Shown: positions 42,668 to 52,392, numbered from the stretch's first letter. The stretch is DNA of 64,000 nucleotides from RPQJ01 sp963732375 (GCA_963732375.1 CAVSZE010000003.1:496001-560000); one strand, 5' to 3'. The notes: generated from the letters alone by a model not told the origin. Numbers and translations are program-made.

Positions 42668-44386
42668 CTACCGCGGACCCCGCTTTCCGTTCCCGGCGGT
42701 CACGGGTTGTCGGGGTCGTCGCCACACCCAGCCCGCCGGGCCGTCGTGCCCGGTCAGCACGTAGTCGCGGATGTTCGGGTTGAACAGCATCGGCCGCTGT
42801 CGCTCGCGCGCAGTGCTGCGACCGGCGAACAGCAGGCGGTCACCCGGCTTGAGCTGCAGCGTGTCGTCCGGCAGCGTAATTTCTTCCGAGTCGCGCTCCA
42901 GGTAGAGCGGCACGCAGGCCAGCTGCGCATCGCGTTCGGCCGGATCACGGACCAGGTCGCCGAGCGTCGCGTGTCCGTCGTCCATCAGCAATCGATAGAA
43001 CGTCGGCGCCTCGCTGATGTTCAGCGTCACGCTCCACATGGCAGGGGCACGCTGGCCGATCCGTCGCTCCAGCCGTTCGAGCAGCGTGTTGGCCCACTCG
43101 GCACTCTCGGCACGCGCGATCGCGAGGAACGGCCCGAGCGACGGGGCGCGGATCACGGCAAGGCATTCGCTCGCCATCAGTTCGCTCGAGACCATGGTCA
43201 TGTCGGCATCGAACGCGTCGAACAGCGCTCGGTTGGCCTGGAGGTTCTGGCGGACGATCGTGAACAGCCCGGGATTCAGTTCTCGCGCCGTTACGACGAT
43301 CGATAGATTGTTCACGTCGTCATCCGTGCCGGCCACGATGCCGGACGCCTCGCGGATTCCCGCTTCGACCAGCGGCCCTGCCTCGGTGCCGATGCCACGA
43401 ATGGTCGGCAGGTCCGGTCCGGTCGGCGAATGCGGATCGATGACCGTCACCTCGAGTCCGTGGGCGTGGAATGCCTGGACGACCTCGCGCCCGAAGCGGC
43501 CGTAGCCACAGACAACCCACGCACCGCGAGGCGGGCTTGCCAGTGCTTCCAGCACGGTACCGGGCAGCCCGGTCAACCACGCGATGAGCCGGTAATTTAC
43601 CGGTGCCGCGATGGCGAGCGCGAGCTGTTCACCAAACCGGGCGAACGGATTGATGATGTGATGCGTACCGAACGACTCCATGTTGGCCGCGGTCTCCCGG
43701 CTCATGGCGCGGGCCAGCACCGGTACGTTCGGCTCGAGCAGGCGGACGGTCATCGCGACCGCGAGGTTCGCCTGGTCGTCGTTGGTGAGCGCGAGCACCC
43801 CGCGGCACTGGTCCTTGCGCAATCCCGCAGCGGTGAGTTGGTCAGGCATCCGCGCGTCCGCAGCCAGCGCAATGGGCACCTGCTGGAAGTCCATCAGGTC
43901 CACTTCCTGGACCCTGGTCGCGTCAAGCTCGACCAGGACGAAGCGTCGGCCGCGCAGGTCAAGCGCCTTGGCGACCAGCCGACCCGTCTCACCGAACCCG
44001 CAGATGATGAAGAACGGCTCGACGATCGAACGCACCCGGCGATTGAAGCGCGCCTCGACGTAGGCCTTGCGCACCGCCTTGTCGCGCCCGAGCGCGAGCA
44101 GGCTCGCGACCAGGTAGGCCCAGCCGATCACCGAGGCGTAGATGATCACGACCACCCACAGGCGCTGGCGGTCGGTGAACCCCTGCGGGATCTCGCCGAA
44201 GCCGATGGTGCTCGCGGTGTACGTCATGAAGTAGAAGGCCTGGAACAGCGACATGTGCCAGGCCTTGCCGTCCTGGTCCACGCCGGGGATCTGCACCAGG
44301 CCCACCATGCCGACCGCGAACACGACGATCAGCAGGATGATCGGCGCCCGCAGGCGCCGCAACGTGAGCAGCAGCGTGCTGTTCAC
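42668..44386 (-). CDS. potassium channel with two RCK/TrkA-N domains
   Basis: This 572-residue protein has two N-terminal helices flanking a pore with the filter TASTIGFGEIP. Two NAD-binding RCK domains follow: FIICGFGETGRLVAKAL near residue 125 and WVVCGYGRFGREVVQAF near residue 290. The C-terminus contains TrkA-C-like sequence (DDTLQLKPGDRLLFAG). The filter has TIGFG instead of the usual TVGYG. The gene lies 6 bases after the small membrane protein gene, so they form an operon. Confidence 0.9.
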   Translation of the reverse strand: MNSTLLLTLRRLRAPIILLIVVFAVGMVGLVQIPGVDQDGKAWHMSLFQAFYFMTYTASTIGFGEIPQGFTDRQRLWVVVIIYASVIGWAYLVASLLALGRDKAVRKAYVEARFNRRVRSIVEPFFIICGFGETGRLVAKALDLRGRRFVLVELDATRVQEVDLMDFQQVPIALAADARMPDQLTAAGLRKDQCRGVLALTNDDQANLAVAMTVRLLEPNVPVLARAMSRETAANMESFGTHHIINPFARFGEQLALAIAAPVNYRLIAWLTGLPGTVLEALASPPRGAWVVCGYGRFGREVVQAFHAHGLEVTVIDPHSPTGPDLPTIRGIGTEAGPLVEAGIREASGIVAGTDDDVNNLSIVVTARELNPGLFTIVRQNLQANRALFDAFDADMTMVSSELMASECLAVIRAPSLGPFLAIARAESAEWANTLLERLERRIGQRAPAMWSVTLNISEAPTFYRLLMDDGHATLGDLVRDPAERDAQLACVPLYLERDSEEITLPDDTLQLKPGDRLLFAGRSTARERQRPMLFNPNIRDYVLTGHDGPAGWVWRRPRQPVTAGNGKRGPR

Positions 44387-44392
44387 GTCAAC

Positions 44393-44767
44393 TCATCTCC
44401 GCATCATGGTCGTCTCGACGATGAGGATGACCACGGACACGACGTTCGCCAGCAGCGCGCCTGCCGACAGCGACACGATGCTGACGATCGTGTCCTCCGA
44501 CAGCGCCCCGGGAGGCGCAAAAAACCACACCAGCGCTGCCGCGGTGAGCTGCAGCACGGCCACCAGGCTGGTCGCCAGGTGCACCGCGCCGATCTGCGTG
44601 CGATCGCCGAACTTGAGCGCCGTCGCGATCACGTTCACGACGAACACGGCGAAGAACTCCCACAGGTGGTGCTGGCCGGGATCGGTCGGATTTCCGTACA
44701 CGAAGCCAAAATTCAGCGTTGCGGCCAGTACGATGACAAAGCCGAAGATGACTTTTTCGAGATTCAT
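44393..44767 (-). CDS. small four-helix membrane protein, DUF6394-like
   Basis: This 124-residue protein has four hydrophobic helices. Residues such as MNLEKVIFGF, LNFGFVYGNP and LKFGDRTQIGAVHLATSLVA match what I recall of the DUF6394 family; that label is from memory. It is directly upstream of the potassium channel gene, 6 bases apart, and may be a partner or regulator of the channel. No enzymatic motif is present. Confidence 0.72.
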   Translation of the reverse strand: MNLEKVIFGFVIVLAATLNFGFVYGNPTDPGQHHLWEFFAVFVVNVIATALKFGDRTQIGAVHLATSLVAVLQLTAAALVWFFAPPGALSEDTIVSIVSLSAGALLANVVSVVILIVETTMMRR

Positions 44768-44871
44768 GCAAATACCCGGTCGTGGCGTGCGTAGCTGCCT
44801 TATGCCACACGGGAACCCGGCAGGCCACCTCGGGGGGAATGCCCGGTGGCGCGATCAAGCGACCCCGTTGA

Positions 44872-45744
44872 TCAGCCGCTGGGCGGTGACGCGGACGTCG
44901 CGTTGGCCGCAGCCCGGTGCGTCGACTCCACCCAGCTTCTGACCCGCTGGGCGTCCGCAATTCGCGTGAACTTGCCCCATGAATTGAGCAGCACGATCAC
45001 CACCTGGCGGCCGTCGATGACGGTCTGCATCACCAGGCAACGACCGGCTTCTGAAATGTAACCGGTCTTCTGGACGCTCACCTGCCAGCCGGGGTTCGCG
45101 ACCAGCCGGTTCGTGTTGCGGAACTCGAGTTGCCGGCGACTGACCTGGACGGTGTGATCGGTATCGGTCGAAAAATCTCGGATGGTCGAATTCTGCGCTG
45201 CCGCGAGCACCAGCTTGGCGAGATCCTCAGGACTCGCCACGTTCGAGCTCGACAGGCCGGTCGGCTCGACGAAACGCGCCGTGGTCATGCCGAGCGCCTT
45301 CGCCTTGTGGTTCATGGCCTGCACACAGGCGGGCGTGCCACCCGGATAGCGTCGGCACAGCGCGTACGCCGCCCGATTCTCCGAAGACATCAGCGCGAGG
45401 TGAAGCAGGTCCCCCCGGCTGAGACGCATGCCGGGAGCCAGGCGCGAGCCTGAGCCCGCCGTGCCGCGAACGTCGTCGGACGTAATCGTAAGGATCTCGT
45501 CGGCCTGCTGGCCGGCATCGAGCACGACCAGTGCTGTCATCAGCTTCGTGATGGAGGCAATCGGCACCGCAACGCGCTCTCGGCGGGCGGCCAGCACCGA
45601 CGAATCCGCTTCATCCAGGATGTAGAAAGCGCTGGAGCGCAGTTCCGGACTGGGCGGCGGCTGGGCGGCGGCATCGAGGGGGACAAGAACGGACACCAGC
45701 CAGAGCGCCAGTGCAATCGATCCAATCATTCGGCACGAACGCAT
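44872..45744 (-). CDS. pbpG: D-alanyl-D-alanine endopeptidase PbpG (PBP7-like)
   Basis: This 290-residue serine peptidase has a signal peptide (ending DAAAQP) and the three penicillin-binding motifs: SITK near residue 65 with the nucleophile serine, SSEN near residue 120, and QKTGYI near residue 225. It should cleave D-Ala-diaminopimelate crosslinks in the periplasm. GAGGG lies upstream of ATG 45744; a second in-frame ATG is at 45729. The C-terminal tail is alanine- and serine-rich. It is divergent from the GGDEF-EAL gene. Confidence 0.91.
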   Translation of the reverse strand: MRSCRMIGSIALALWLVSVLVPLDAAAQPPPSPELRSSAFYILDEADSSVLAARRERVAVPIASITKLMTALVVLDAGQQADEILTITSDDVRGTAGSGSRLAPGMRLSRGDLLHLALMSSENRAAYALCRRYPGGTPACVQAMNHKAKALGMTTARFVEPTGLSSSNVASPEDLAKLVLAAAQNSTIRDFSTDTDHTVQVSRRQLEFRNTNRLVANPGWQVSVQKTGYISEAGRCLVMQTVIDGRQVVIVLLNSWGKFTRIADAQRVRSWVESTHRAAANATSASPPSG

Positions 45745-45971
45745 CAGGTCCCTCGCATGCTGCCCAGGTTACCCCGCCGGGCCGCGCGTACTGTACGCGG
45801 ACCAGGTCTCGACTGAAAGGTAAACGTTCCTGGCGGCCATCCGGTGCGACACGGCTCCCAGAGCGGCACCGGCATTCTAGGACGCCGGTCACAGATCGCC
45901 GGGTGCCGGATCTGGCTAGATGTGCCAGGTCAGACAAGGCTACCGCGGTAGGGAGACGCGCAAAGAAAGAT
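45745..45971. promoter_or_regulatory. divergent control region pbpG / GGDEF-EAL with palindrome
   Basis: This 227-base gap contains the perfect palindrome CGCGTAC-T-GTACGCG at 45785-45799, 41 bases upstream of the pbpG start. No T-run follows it. No open frame is convincing here. The palindrome could be an operator affecting pbpG or both genes. Confidence 0.45.
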
Positions 45972-48782
45972 ATGTCGCCAGGACGGCAGGCAAGCGATGG
46001 TGCAACCACGCATGAGAGGTTCGCCTCCGGCTGGACGGGCGCCCTTTCCGTGGCTCTGTTCGCCTATGTAGCGATCGCCATCCTGCTGAACCTTGCAGAC
46101 GGCAGCGGGCTGCCGGCCCTCGATATCTTCAACCTCTACTCCGACTCCGTCGCGAGCATCGGCGTAACGATACTGGCGGCTGCCGCGGCACGCGGCTCCT
46201 CCGACATTGCCGCGCGACGCGCCTGGTGGCTGCTGACCGCCGCGCTCGCCTTCTACAGCACCGGCAACCTGCTCAATTCAACCTATTGGCTCTTTGACGT
46301 CGATCCATTCCCGTCGGTCGGCGACGTGTTCTTCCTTTGCTTCTACCCGCTGGTTTTCGCTGCGGTGCTCACGGTGATCCGCGCTGCGGCCGTCCGCGTG
46401 CAGTGGGTCCGCCTTGGGCTCGACATGACGATCCTTCTGCTCGGATTCGGCGCGTTCTTCTGGTTCATGGTGATTGCACCCACTGCGAACGCCCAGCGCG
46501 ACCCGGACCTGCTCAAGTACGTCATTGCGCAGAGCTATATCGCACTCAACTGCGTGATGCTGCTGGCCTGCGGCGTGCTGCTGATGCACTCCGGGGACAC
46601 GCCCATTCCGCGCCGCGCGCTGATGCTGCTTACGCTGGGTTTTGCCTGCATGTCGCTTGCCGACATCGTCTGGGCAATGTCGAAAGTCGATGGCAGCTAT
46701 TCGCCGGGTGGCTTCTCCGATGCCATCTACCTGTCCTGCTACGTCTGGCTCGCAGCAGCCGCGCGCAACCAGGTGCGCGGCGTGCCCGAGACACGACGCG
46801 CCCCCAGTGCCCTCAGCACCGCTCTCATGCAGGGACTGCCGTACATCGCGATGATGGTCTCGTTCATCGTGCTGGTTTACGTAGAGACCAGCACGATGTC
46901 CAGCCCCGCGAACATGATGACGGTCATCATCTTCGTGCTGACCTCGCTGGTCATGGTGCGCCAGGGTGTGCTCTCGCGCGACGATGCGCTGCTGCGCGAG
47001 CGCCGCGCGGTCGGCATCGTCGAGGCCCGTTACGCGTCCCTGATCAAGAATGCTTCCGACGTCATCATGATCACCGATGCCGAAGGTTGCCTTAAGTTCG
47101 CCTCGCCAGCCGCCGAGCGCACCTTCTCGATCCACCCGGACAAGCTGGTCGGCCGCAACTTGCTCGACCTGTGGGTCGACGGGGATCGCGAGAGGCTGGG
47201 CGTGTTTCTCACCGAGGTGGTGGCCACGCGGGGCCGTGTCATCGGACCGGTCGAGTCGGTGGTCGAGAACGGCGACCGCCGCAGCACGCTCGAGTGCGTC
47301 GGCAGCAACCTGATGGACGACACGGCCATCGGGGGACTGGCACTCAACTTCCGCGACGTGACCGAGCGCAAGGCGCTCGAGGAACAGCTCCGCAAGCTGG
47401 CGTTCCACGACCCGCTCACGCTGCTCGCCAACCGCAGCCTGTTCTGGAACCGAGTCGAGCACGCGCTGGAGCTGGCGCATCGCTCGCAACAGCTCGTCGC
47501 CGTGATGTTCCTCGACCTTGACAACTTCAAGAACGTGAACGATTCGCTCGGGCATGACGCGGGCGACCGGCTGCTCCAGGCGGCGGCGCAACGGCTGGTG
47601 AAGACCACCCGTCCGTCGGATACCGTAGCGCGCCTCGGCGGCGACGAGTTCGCCATCCTGCTGGAAGGCATCCGCAGCGAGGACGACGTCGAACGCATCG
47701 CGACGCCGATTACGGCGGCATTCAACCGGCCGCTGCTGCTCGACGGCAGGGAAACCGACGCGTCCGCCAGCATTGGTGTCGCCTGCTCCCGGCCCGGCGA
47801 CGACGCCGAACAGTTGCTGCGCAATGCCGACATCGCCATGTACAGCGCGAAGGCCGCCGGCAAGGCGCGCTTCGTCATGTTCCAGCCGCACATGCAGGAA
47901 CAGATCTACGATCGCATGCGACTGGAGCAGGACATCGACCTTGCGTTGGCACGGAACGAGTTCTTCCTGGAGTTCCAGCCAGTGATCGACCTGACCAGCC
48001 GCGAGTTGCTCGGCGTCGAAGCGCTGGTGCGGTGGAACCATCCCGAGCGGGGCGTGGTCATGCCCACGGATTTCATTTCGATCGCCGAGGATTCAAGCCG
48101 CATCGTTGAGCTCGGTCGCCGGGTCCTGGTCGACGCGTGTACACAGGTCCGGTCGTGGAGCGAGTCGGCGCCTGCCGGACATGGACTGCGCGTGGCGGTC
48201 AATATCTCCGGTCGCCACCTGCAGCAGGGAAACCTTGTCGCGGACGTGCGCCATGCGCTCGAGGTCTCCGGTCTCGATCCGGGAAGCCTGGTGATCGAGA
48301 TGACCGAAAGCACGATTATGCAGAACACGGAAGTCAACCTGGAGCGATTCCGCGACTTGAAGACGCTGGGGGTTCGCCTCGCCATCGATGATTTCGGCAT
48401 GGGCTACTCGTCCTTGTCCTACCTGCATCGGTTCCCGATCGACATCCTGAAGATCGATCGCGCTTTCGTCAGCCGCATGACCGAGCAAGATGGCGGCCCC
48501 GAACTGGCCCGCGCGGTCGTGATGCTCGGGGCAACACTCGGGCTCGAGACCGTTGCCGAAGGCATCGAGAACGAAGACCAGGTAGAAAGCCTCCTCGACC
48601 TCGGGTGCGTCGCGGGACAGGGATTCCTGTTTGCCAGCTCGAGCTCACTCGACGCGGTCGGCAAGACGTCCTTTATGTCACGCCGGGCCGGACTGCGTGC
48701 GGAGCGCGAGGCCTATACAGATCTCACCGCCACCGGCCGCTACCGGACTGCGGAGCTCTGGCCACGCTCGGCGGCGGGCTGA
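45972..48782 (+). CDS. membrane-bound PAS-GGDEF-EAL c-di-GMP enzyme
   Basis: This 936-residue protein has about ten N-terminal membrane helices (residues 20-330), then a PAS domain (about 345-470), a GGDEF domain with intact RLGGDEFAI near residue 556, and an EAL domain with GVEALVRW near residue 683, DDFGMGYSSL and AEGIENEDQ. Both the synthase and hydrolase signatures look complete, so either activity is possible. ATG 45972 follows AAAGAAAGAT; the long frame from 45711 overlaps pbpG and the control region and is rejected. The N-terminal domain is probably a sensory module. Confidence 0.9.
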   Translation: MSPGRQASDGATTHERFASGWTGALSVALFAYVAIAILLNLADGSGLPALDIFNLYSDSVASIGVTILAAAAARGSSDIAARRAWWLLTAALAFYSTGNLLNSTYWLFDVDPFPSVGDVFFLCFYPLVFAAVLTVIRAAAVRVQWVRLGLDMTILLLGFGAFFWFMVIAPTANAQRDPDLLKYVIAQSYIALNCVMLLACGVLLMHSGDTPIPRRALMLLTLGFACMSLADIVWAMSKVDGSYSPGGFSDAIYLSCYVWLAAAARNQVRGVPETRRAPSALSTALMQGLPYIAMMVSFIVLVYVETSTMSSPANMMTVIIFVLTSLVMVRQGVLSRDDALLRERRAVGIVEARYASLIKNASDVIMITDAEGCLKFASPAAERTFSIHPDKLVGRNLLDLWVDGDRERLGVFLTEVVATRGRVIGPVESVVENGDRRSTLECVGSNLMDDTAIGGLALNFRDVTERKALEEQLRKLAFHDPLTLLANRSLFWNRVEHALELAHRSQQLVAVMFLDLDNFKNVNDSLGHDAGDRLLQAAAQRLVKTTRPSDTVARLGGDEFAILLEGIRSEDDVERIATPITAAFNRPLLLDGRETDASASIGVACSRPGDDAEQLLRNADIAMYSAKAAGKARFVMFQPHMQEQIYDRMRLEQDIDLALARNEFFLEFQPVIDLTSRELLGVEALVRWNHPERGVVMPTDFISIAEDSSRIVELGRRVLVDACTQVRSWSESAPAGHGLRVAVNISGRHLQQGNLVADVRHALEVSGLDPGSLVIEMTESTIMQNTEVNLERFRDLKTLGVRLAIDDFGMGYSSLSYLHRFPIDILKIDRAFVSRMTEQDGGPELARAVVMLGATLGLETVAEGIENEDQVESLLDLGCVAGQGFLFASSSSLDAVGKTSFMSRRAGLRAEREAYTDLTATGRYRTAELWPRSAAG

Positions 48783-48795
48783 CAGCACACCTCCA

Positions 48796-50166
48796 TCAAT
48801 TCGCCTGCGGAGATTCTCCTTCCTGGGCTGCCGGGCTCAACGGCAACGTCACCACAAAGCGTGCCCCGCCCGTGTACGCGCGATCGAGTTGCAGTGTCCC
48901 GGAGTGCGCCTTTGCCACCAGTCTCGCCAGGTAGAGTCCGAGTCCGCTCCCTCCCGTGTCACGCGTACGCGACGGATCCCCGCGATGGAACGGCTCGCCG
49001 ATCCGGTCCACCTGGTCCGGCGAGATACCCGGCCCGAGGTCGGACACGCTGATCCACCACGTATCGCCCTTGCGATCGAAGTCGATTACGACCGCGCCAT
49101 TGGCAGCCGGGCCGTAGCGCAGCGCGTTGCTGACCAGGTTCTTAAGCATCAACGTCACGCGTGCCTCGTCGACCTGCACGCCGAGACCATCAGGACCGCT
49201 GACCCGGATCCGATCACGCTCGCCGGCAAAATAGTCGTCGATCAGCTGGTCGACGAGTTGCCGAACCGAAACCCTGGTGATGCGCAGGGCCGCATGGCGC
49301 GTATTCAGTCGTTCGGCCTCGAGCAGCGTCACGATGATTTTTTCCATCTCCACGACGTCGTCTCGCAATCCGATTTTCTCGGGCGAGTCGTCGGCGAGTT
49401 CCAGCGCGAGCTTCAGGCGCGACAGCGGCGAGCGCAGCTCATGGCTGATCCCCAGCAGCAGCTGGCGCTTGGCATCGAGCATTCGCTGCACATCCTCGGC
49501 CATCCTGTTGATGTCGGCCGCGAGGTCGCCGAGCTGATCGTCACGCACTTCGGTGATCCGATGTTCGAAATGGCCCTGGCCGATCAGCGCGGCGCCGCGG
49601 CGAATAGCGCCGATCGGCCTGAAAAGCCACCGCACCGCGAGATAGGTCAGCAACACAAGCACCAGCCCGATTCCGATGATGATCGGCGTCAGGTTCCGTT
49701 CGACGACCTCTTCGGAGATCCTTGGCGAGGCGACGATGACAACATAGGGACCCTGGTCGAACTTGAGGAAGCCGTGCCCACGGTATTCGGCGAACTCGAT
49801 GCCTTCGACACCACGCAGCCACTGCGCTGTTGCCGGCTGGAACACGTCGCTGTCGCCGAATTCGAGTTTCGACGGTTCCGGAAATCCCGGATCGGACGAC
49901 CAGTCCATTCCAGGCCCCACGATGCGGATATCGATCGGTACCTTCCTGGTGATCTCGATTGCGTTAGCTATCCGCGGCGGGTTGCCGATGTCCCTGCGTA
50001 CGTAGTCCACATGCAGTGACAGGTGCCCGCTGACGAGCTCGCGGAGCTGGTCGCTGGCGTACACCCAGCGAATTCCGAGCAGGGATCCGTAGACGAAAAG
50101 CGCGCCCATCACGAGATAGATGGCGAGCAGCCGAAAGGACAATGACCGTGACAGCCTGCTAAGCAT
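48796..50166 (-). CDS. sensor histidine kinase (HAMP, HisKA, HATPase)
   Basis: This 456-residue two-helix membrane kinase has a periplasmic sensor of about 130 residues, a HAMP domain after the second helix, and the phospho-acceptor H in LGISHELRSPLSRLKL. ATP-binding boxes NLVSNALRYG, DLGPGIS and GGSGLGLYLA are present. It pairs with the response regulator whose gene it overlaps by 8 bases. ATG 50166 is chosen so that the first helix is near the N-terminus; 50196 would add ten residues. The ligand is unknown; the pair may be RstBA-like. Confidence 0.91.
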   Translation of the reverse strand: MLSRLSRSLSFRLLAIYLVMGALFVYGSLLGIRWVYASDQLRELVSGHLSLHVDYVRRDIGNPPRIANAIEITRKVPIDIRIVGPGMDWSSDPGFPEPSKLEFGDSDVFQPATAQWLRGVEGIEFAEYRGHGFLKFDQGPYVVIVASPRISEEVVERNLTPIIIGIGLVLVLLTYLAVRWLFRPIGAIRRGAALIGQGHFEHRITEVRDDQLGDLAADINRMAEDVQRMLDAKRQLLLGISHELRSPLSRLKLALELADDSPEKIGLRDDVVEMEKIIVTLLEAERLNTRHAALRITRVSVRQLVDQLIDDYFAGERDRIRVSGPDGLGVQVDEARVTLMLKNLVSNALRYGPAANGAVVIDFDRKGDTWWISVSDLGPGISPDQVDRIGEPFHRGDPSRTRDTGGSGLGLYLARLVAKAHSGTLQLDRAYTGGARFVVTLPLSPAAQEGESPQAN

Positions 50167-50866
50167 CGTCTGCGGCCGGGCGGCCAACGAAGGCATAGCC
50201 GTGCCCCCACACGGTCTGTATGAACCGGGCGGGCTTTCCTGTGTCGCCTATCTTGTGCCGCAGGCGGCTCACCGCGATATCTACCGCACGGGTGAGCAGC
50301 GATGCGTCGATTCCGCGCAGCTCCGCCTGGATCTCATCGCGCGACATCTTGCGACCGGCATTGCGCGCCAGGACGCCCAGAAGGTCGAATTCCATCGAGG
50401 TCAATTCGACCGGAGCACCGTCCACGCAGACCGTGCGGGCATCCAGCTCGATCCGCAGGCCGTCGAAGTCCAGTTGGCGACGCCCGCCACCCGCCTGGGC
50501 GCGCGCCTCCGCACGGCGCAAGACCGACTGGATTCGAGCGACCAGCTCCCTGGGCTCGAATGGCTTGCAGACGTAGTCGTCGGCACCGAGTTCGAGGCCC
50601 GAGACGCGGTCGATAACGTCGTCTCGCGCGGTCAGCATCACTATCGGAATCGAACTCTTCCTGCGCACTTCGCGACAGATCTCGAAACCATCGCGCCTCG
50701 GCAGCATCACATCCAGCAGCAACAGGTCCGGAGAGACGCTCTTGAGTCGCGCGAGCCCGATATCCGCGTCAGGCGCGCAGACCAGGTCGATGCCGAATCG
50801 GCCGAAATACGTCTTCAGCAGCTCCGAGTGCCGCCGGTCGTCGTCGATGAGGAGGATCGTTGTCAC
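50159..50866 (-). CDS. OmpR/PhoB-family response regulator
   Basis: This 235-residue regulator has the acidic pocket IDDDRRHS, the phospho-acceptor aspartate in LLLLDVMLPRRDG near residue 53, and the conserved lysine in DDYVCKPFEP. The C-terminal winged helix reads SRLRHKIGDTG and WGHGYAFVG. It is divergent from the DUF4397 lipoprotein gene, with direct TCGTTAC repeats between them that may be its own binding site. Confidence 0.93.
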   Translation of the reverse strand: MTTILLIDDDRRHSELLKTYFGRFGIDLVCAPDADIGLARLKSVSPDLLLLDVMLPRRDGFEICREVRRKSSIPIVMLTARDDVIDRVSGLELGADDYVCKPFEPRELVARIQSVLRRAEARAQAGGGRRQLDFDGLRIELDARTVCVDGAPVELTSMEFDLLGVLARNAGRKMSRDEIQAELRGIDASLLTRAVDIAVSRLRHKIGDTGKPARFIQTVWGHGYAFVGRPAADDA

Positions 50867-50925
50867 GGCGGCATGTTAACCCGTCGCCGGCGAACGGTCG
50901 CCGGCCCCGCAGCGCTTGTTTCGAT

Positions 50926-50942
50926 TCGTTACAAATCGTTAC
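50926..50942. promoter_or_regulatory. tandem TCGTTAC direct repeats, 10-base period
   Basis: TCGTTAC occurs at 50926-50932 and again at 50936-50942, one helical turn apart, in the 161-base gap between the response regulator and the DUF4397 lipoprotein. OmpR-family dimers bind head-to-tail repeats with about this spacing, and the GTTACA core recalls the RstA box. This would allow autoregulation and control of the lipoprotein; untested. Confidence 0.5.
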
Positions 50943-51027
50943 GGGCCTGAGACCACTTCGACGCCGGGGTTAGAGAAACTTTCCTCCCGAAGCAAACACC
51001 CCTCCACGCCAACCGAAGGATCAGGAA

Positions 51028-52392
51028 ATGATCAGTCCAATCAAGCTCGTCTCCGCAGCTGCGCTGGTTTTAGTGCTGGCCGGCTGCAGTGATTCCAACA
51101 ACAAGAAGCCGGATGAAGTTGTACCTCCGCCGGCACAGTTCAAGGTCCAGGCACTGCATGCCTCGCCGGACGCGCCGATGGTGAACCTATCCATCGGCTC
51201 CGCCACCGTTTCCAATGTGGACTACAAGGATGGCACCGGCGCACTGTCGCTCGACGTCGGGACCTACACGGTCAAGGTAGACGGGATCCTGCCGGGCGGG
51301 AACGCGACCGTCATTGGTCCGGTCGACCTGACCTTCGCTGCCGACACGCTCTACCGCATCGTCGCGGTCGGCGGCGTTGCAGACATCGAGGCGATGGTCC
51401 TCGAGCAGCCCGACACCGCAGTGCCTGCCGGTTCGGTACGCCTGCGCCTCGTGCACGCTGCTCCGATGGCGCCCCAGGTCGACGTGTACCTCACCGCGCC
51501 GGGCGCGGACCTGACCGCGACGGCACCTGCCGGCACCTTCTCGTTCGGCGAGAACCTCGGTCCGCTCGAGGTACCTGCTGGCAACTACCAGGCACGTGTA
51601 ACGCTGACGGGTAATGCCGCCGCGGTCGTCTACGACACGGGAACCATCACGCTTGCATCCGGAGGCAACCTGCTGATCGCGGCGGTCGAGAACACCATGA
51701 CCGGCACGGCTCCGATCAGCCTGGTCGTCCAGGATGCCAGCGGCTCGTCCGAGATTCTCGATGCGGCGACGCCGGCTGACCTGCGGGTCGTGCACGCCTC
51801 CCCCGACGCGCCCCCGGTGGACGTCGTCGTCAATGATGACTTTGCCAACCCGCTTGTGTCGGACCTCGGCTACCCGGACTTCACGCCCTTCGTCAGCGTC
51901 CCGCCGGCGACCTATAACGTCAAGGTCACCGACTCCGCGACCCAGACCGTGGTGCCGATCGACGCCGACCTGGACCTGATGGCGGGCGTCAGCTACACGG
52001 TGCTGGCGGTCGGCAACCTGGCGGATATCGAGCCGCTGGTCGCGACGGACGACGCGCGTCGGGTAGCCACGAATGCCAAGGTACGGATCATCCATGCCTC
52101 GCCGACCGCGCAGGCCGTCGACATCTATGTCACCGCCCCCGGCGCCGACATCAACACGGTTGCGCCGACGCTGACGGCAGTGCCGTTCAAGGCAAACACC
52201 GGCTTCATCTCGCTCGCCGAAGGATCCTATGACGTGACCGTCACGCCGACCGGCACCAAGGACGCCGCGATCGGTCCGGCGACGATCGCCGTCGAGAACG
52301 GCGGGATCTATACGGCCATCGCACGCGACGCCGAAGGCGGTGCCGGCGGCGCGCCGCTGGGGCTGATCCTGATGGACGATTTCGCGCCGTAG
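51028..52392 (+). CDS. DUF4397 lipoprotein with four repeats
   Basis: This 454-residue protein has a lipoprotein signal with lipobox LVLAGCSD, a short Pro-rich linker, and four tandem DUF4397 units of about 105-115 residues. These begin near residues 38 (VQALHASPDAP), 137 (LRLVHAAPMAP), 252 (LRVVHASPDAP) and 352 (VRIIHASPTAQ). Such beta-sandwich repeats occur on surface or periplasmic adhesin-like proteins; the function is not established. AGGATCAGGAA precedes ATG 51028. A strong terminator follows the gene. Confidence 0.9.
   Translation: MISPIKLVSAAALVLVLAGCSDSNNKKPDEVVPPPAQFKVQALHASPDAPMVNLSIGSATVSNVDYKDGTGALSLDVGTYTVKVDGILPGGNATVIGPVDLTFAADTLYRIVAVGGVADIEAMVLEQPDTAVPAGSVRLRLVHAAPMAPQVDVYLTAPGADLTATAPAGTFSFGENLGPLEVPAGNYQARVTLTGNAAAVVYDTGTITLASGGNLLIAAVENTMTGTAPISLVVQDASGSSEILDAATPADLRVVHASPDAPPVDVVVNDDFANPLVSDLGYPDFTPFVSVPPATYNVKVTDSATQTVVPIDADLDLMAGVSYTVLAVGNLADIEPLVATDDARRVATNAKVRIIHASPTAQAVDIYVTAPGADINTVAPTLTAVPFKANTGFISLAEGSYDVTVTPTGTKDAAIGPATIAVENGGIYTAIARDAEGGAGGAPLGLILMDDFAP

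Noticed and set aside
46278..48041. 587-codon minus-strand open frame
   Set aside because: It is antisense to the GGDEF-EAL gene and has no ribosome site or motif.
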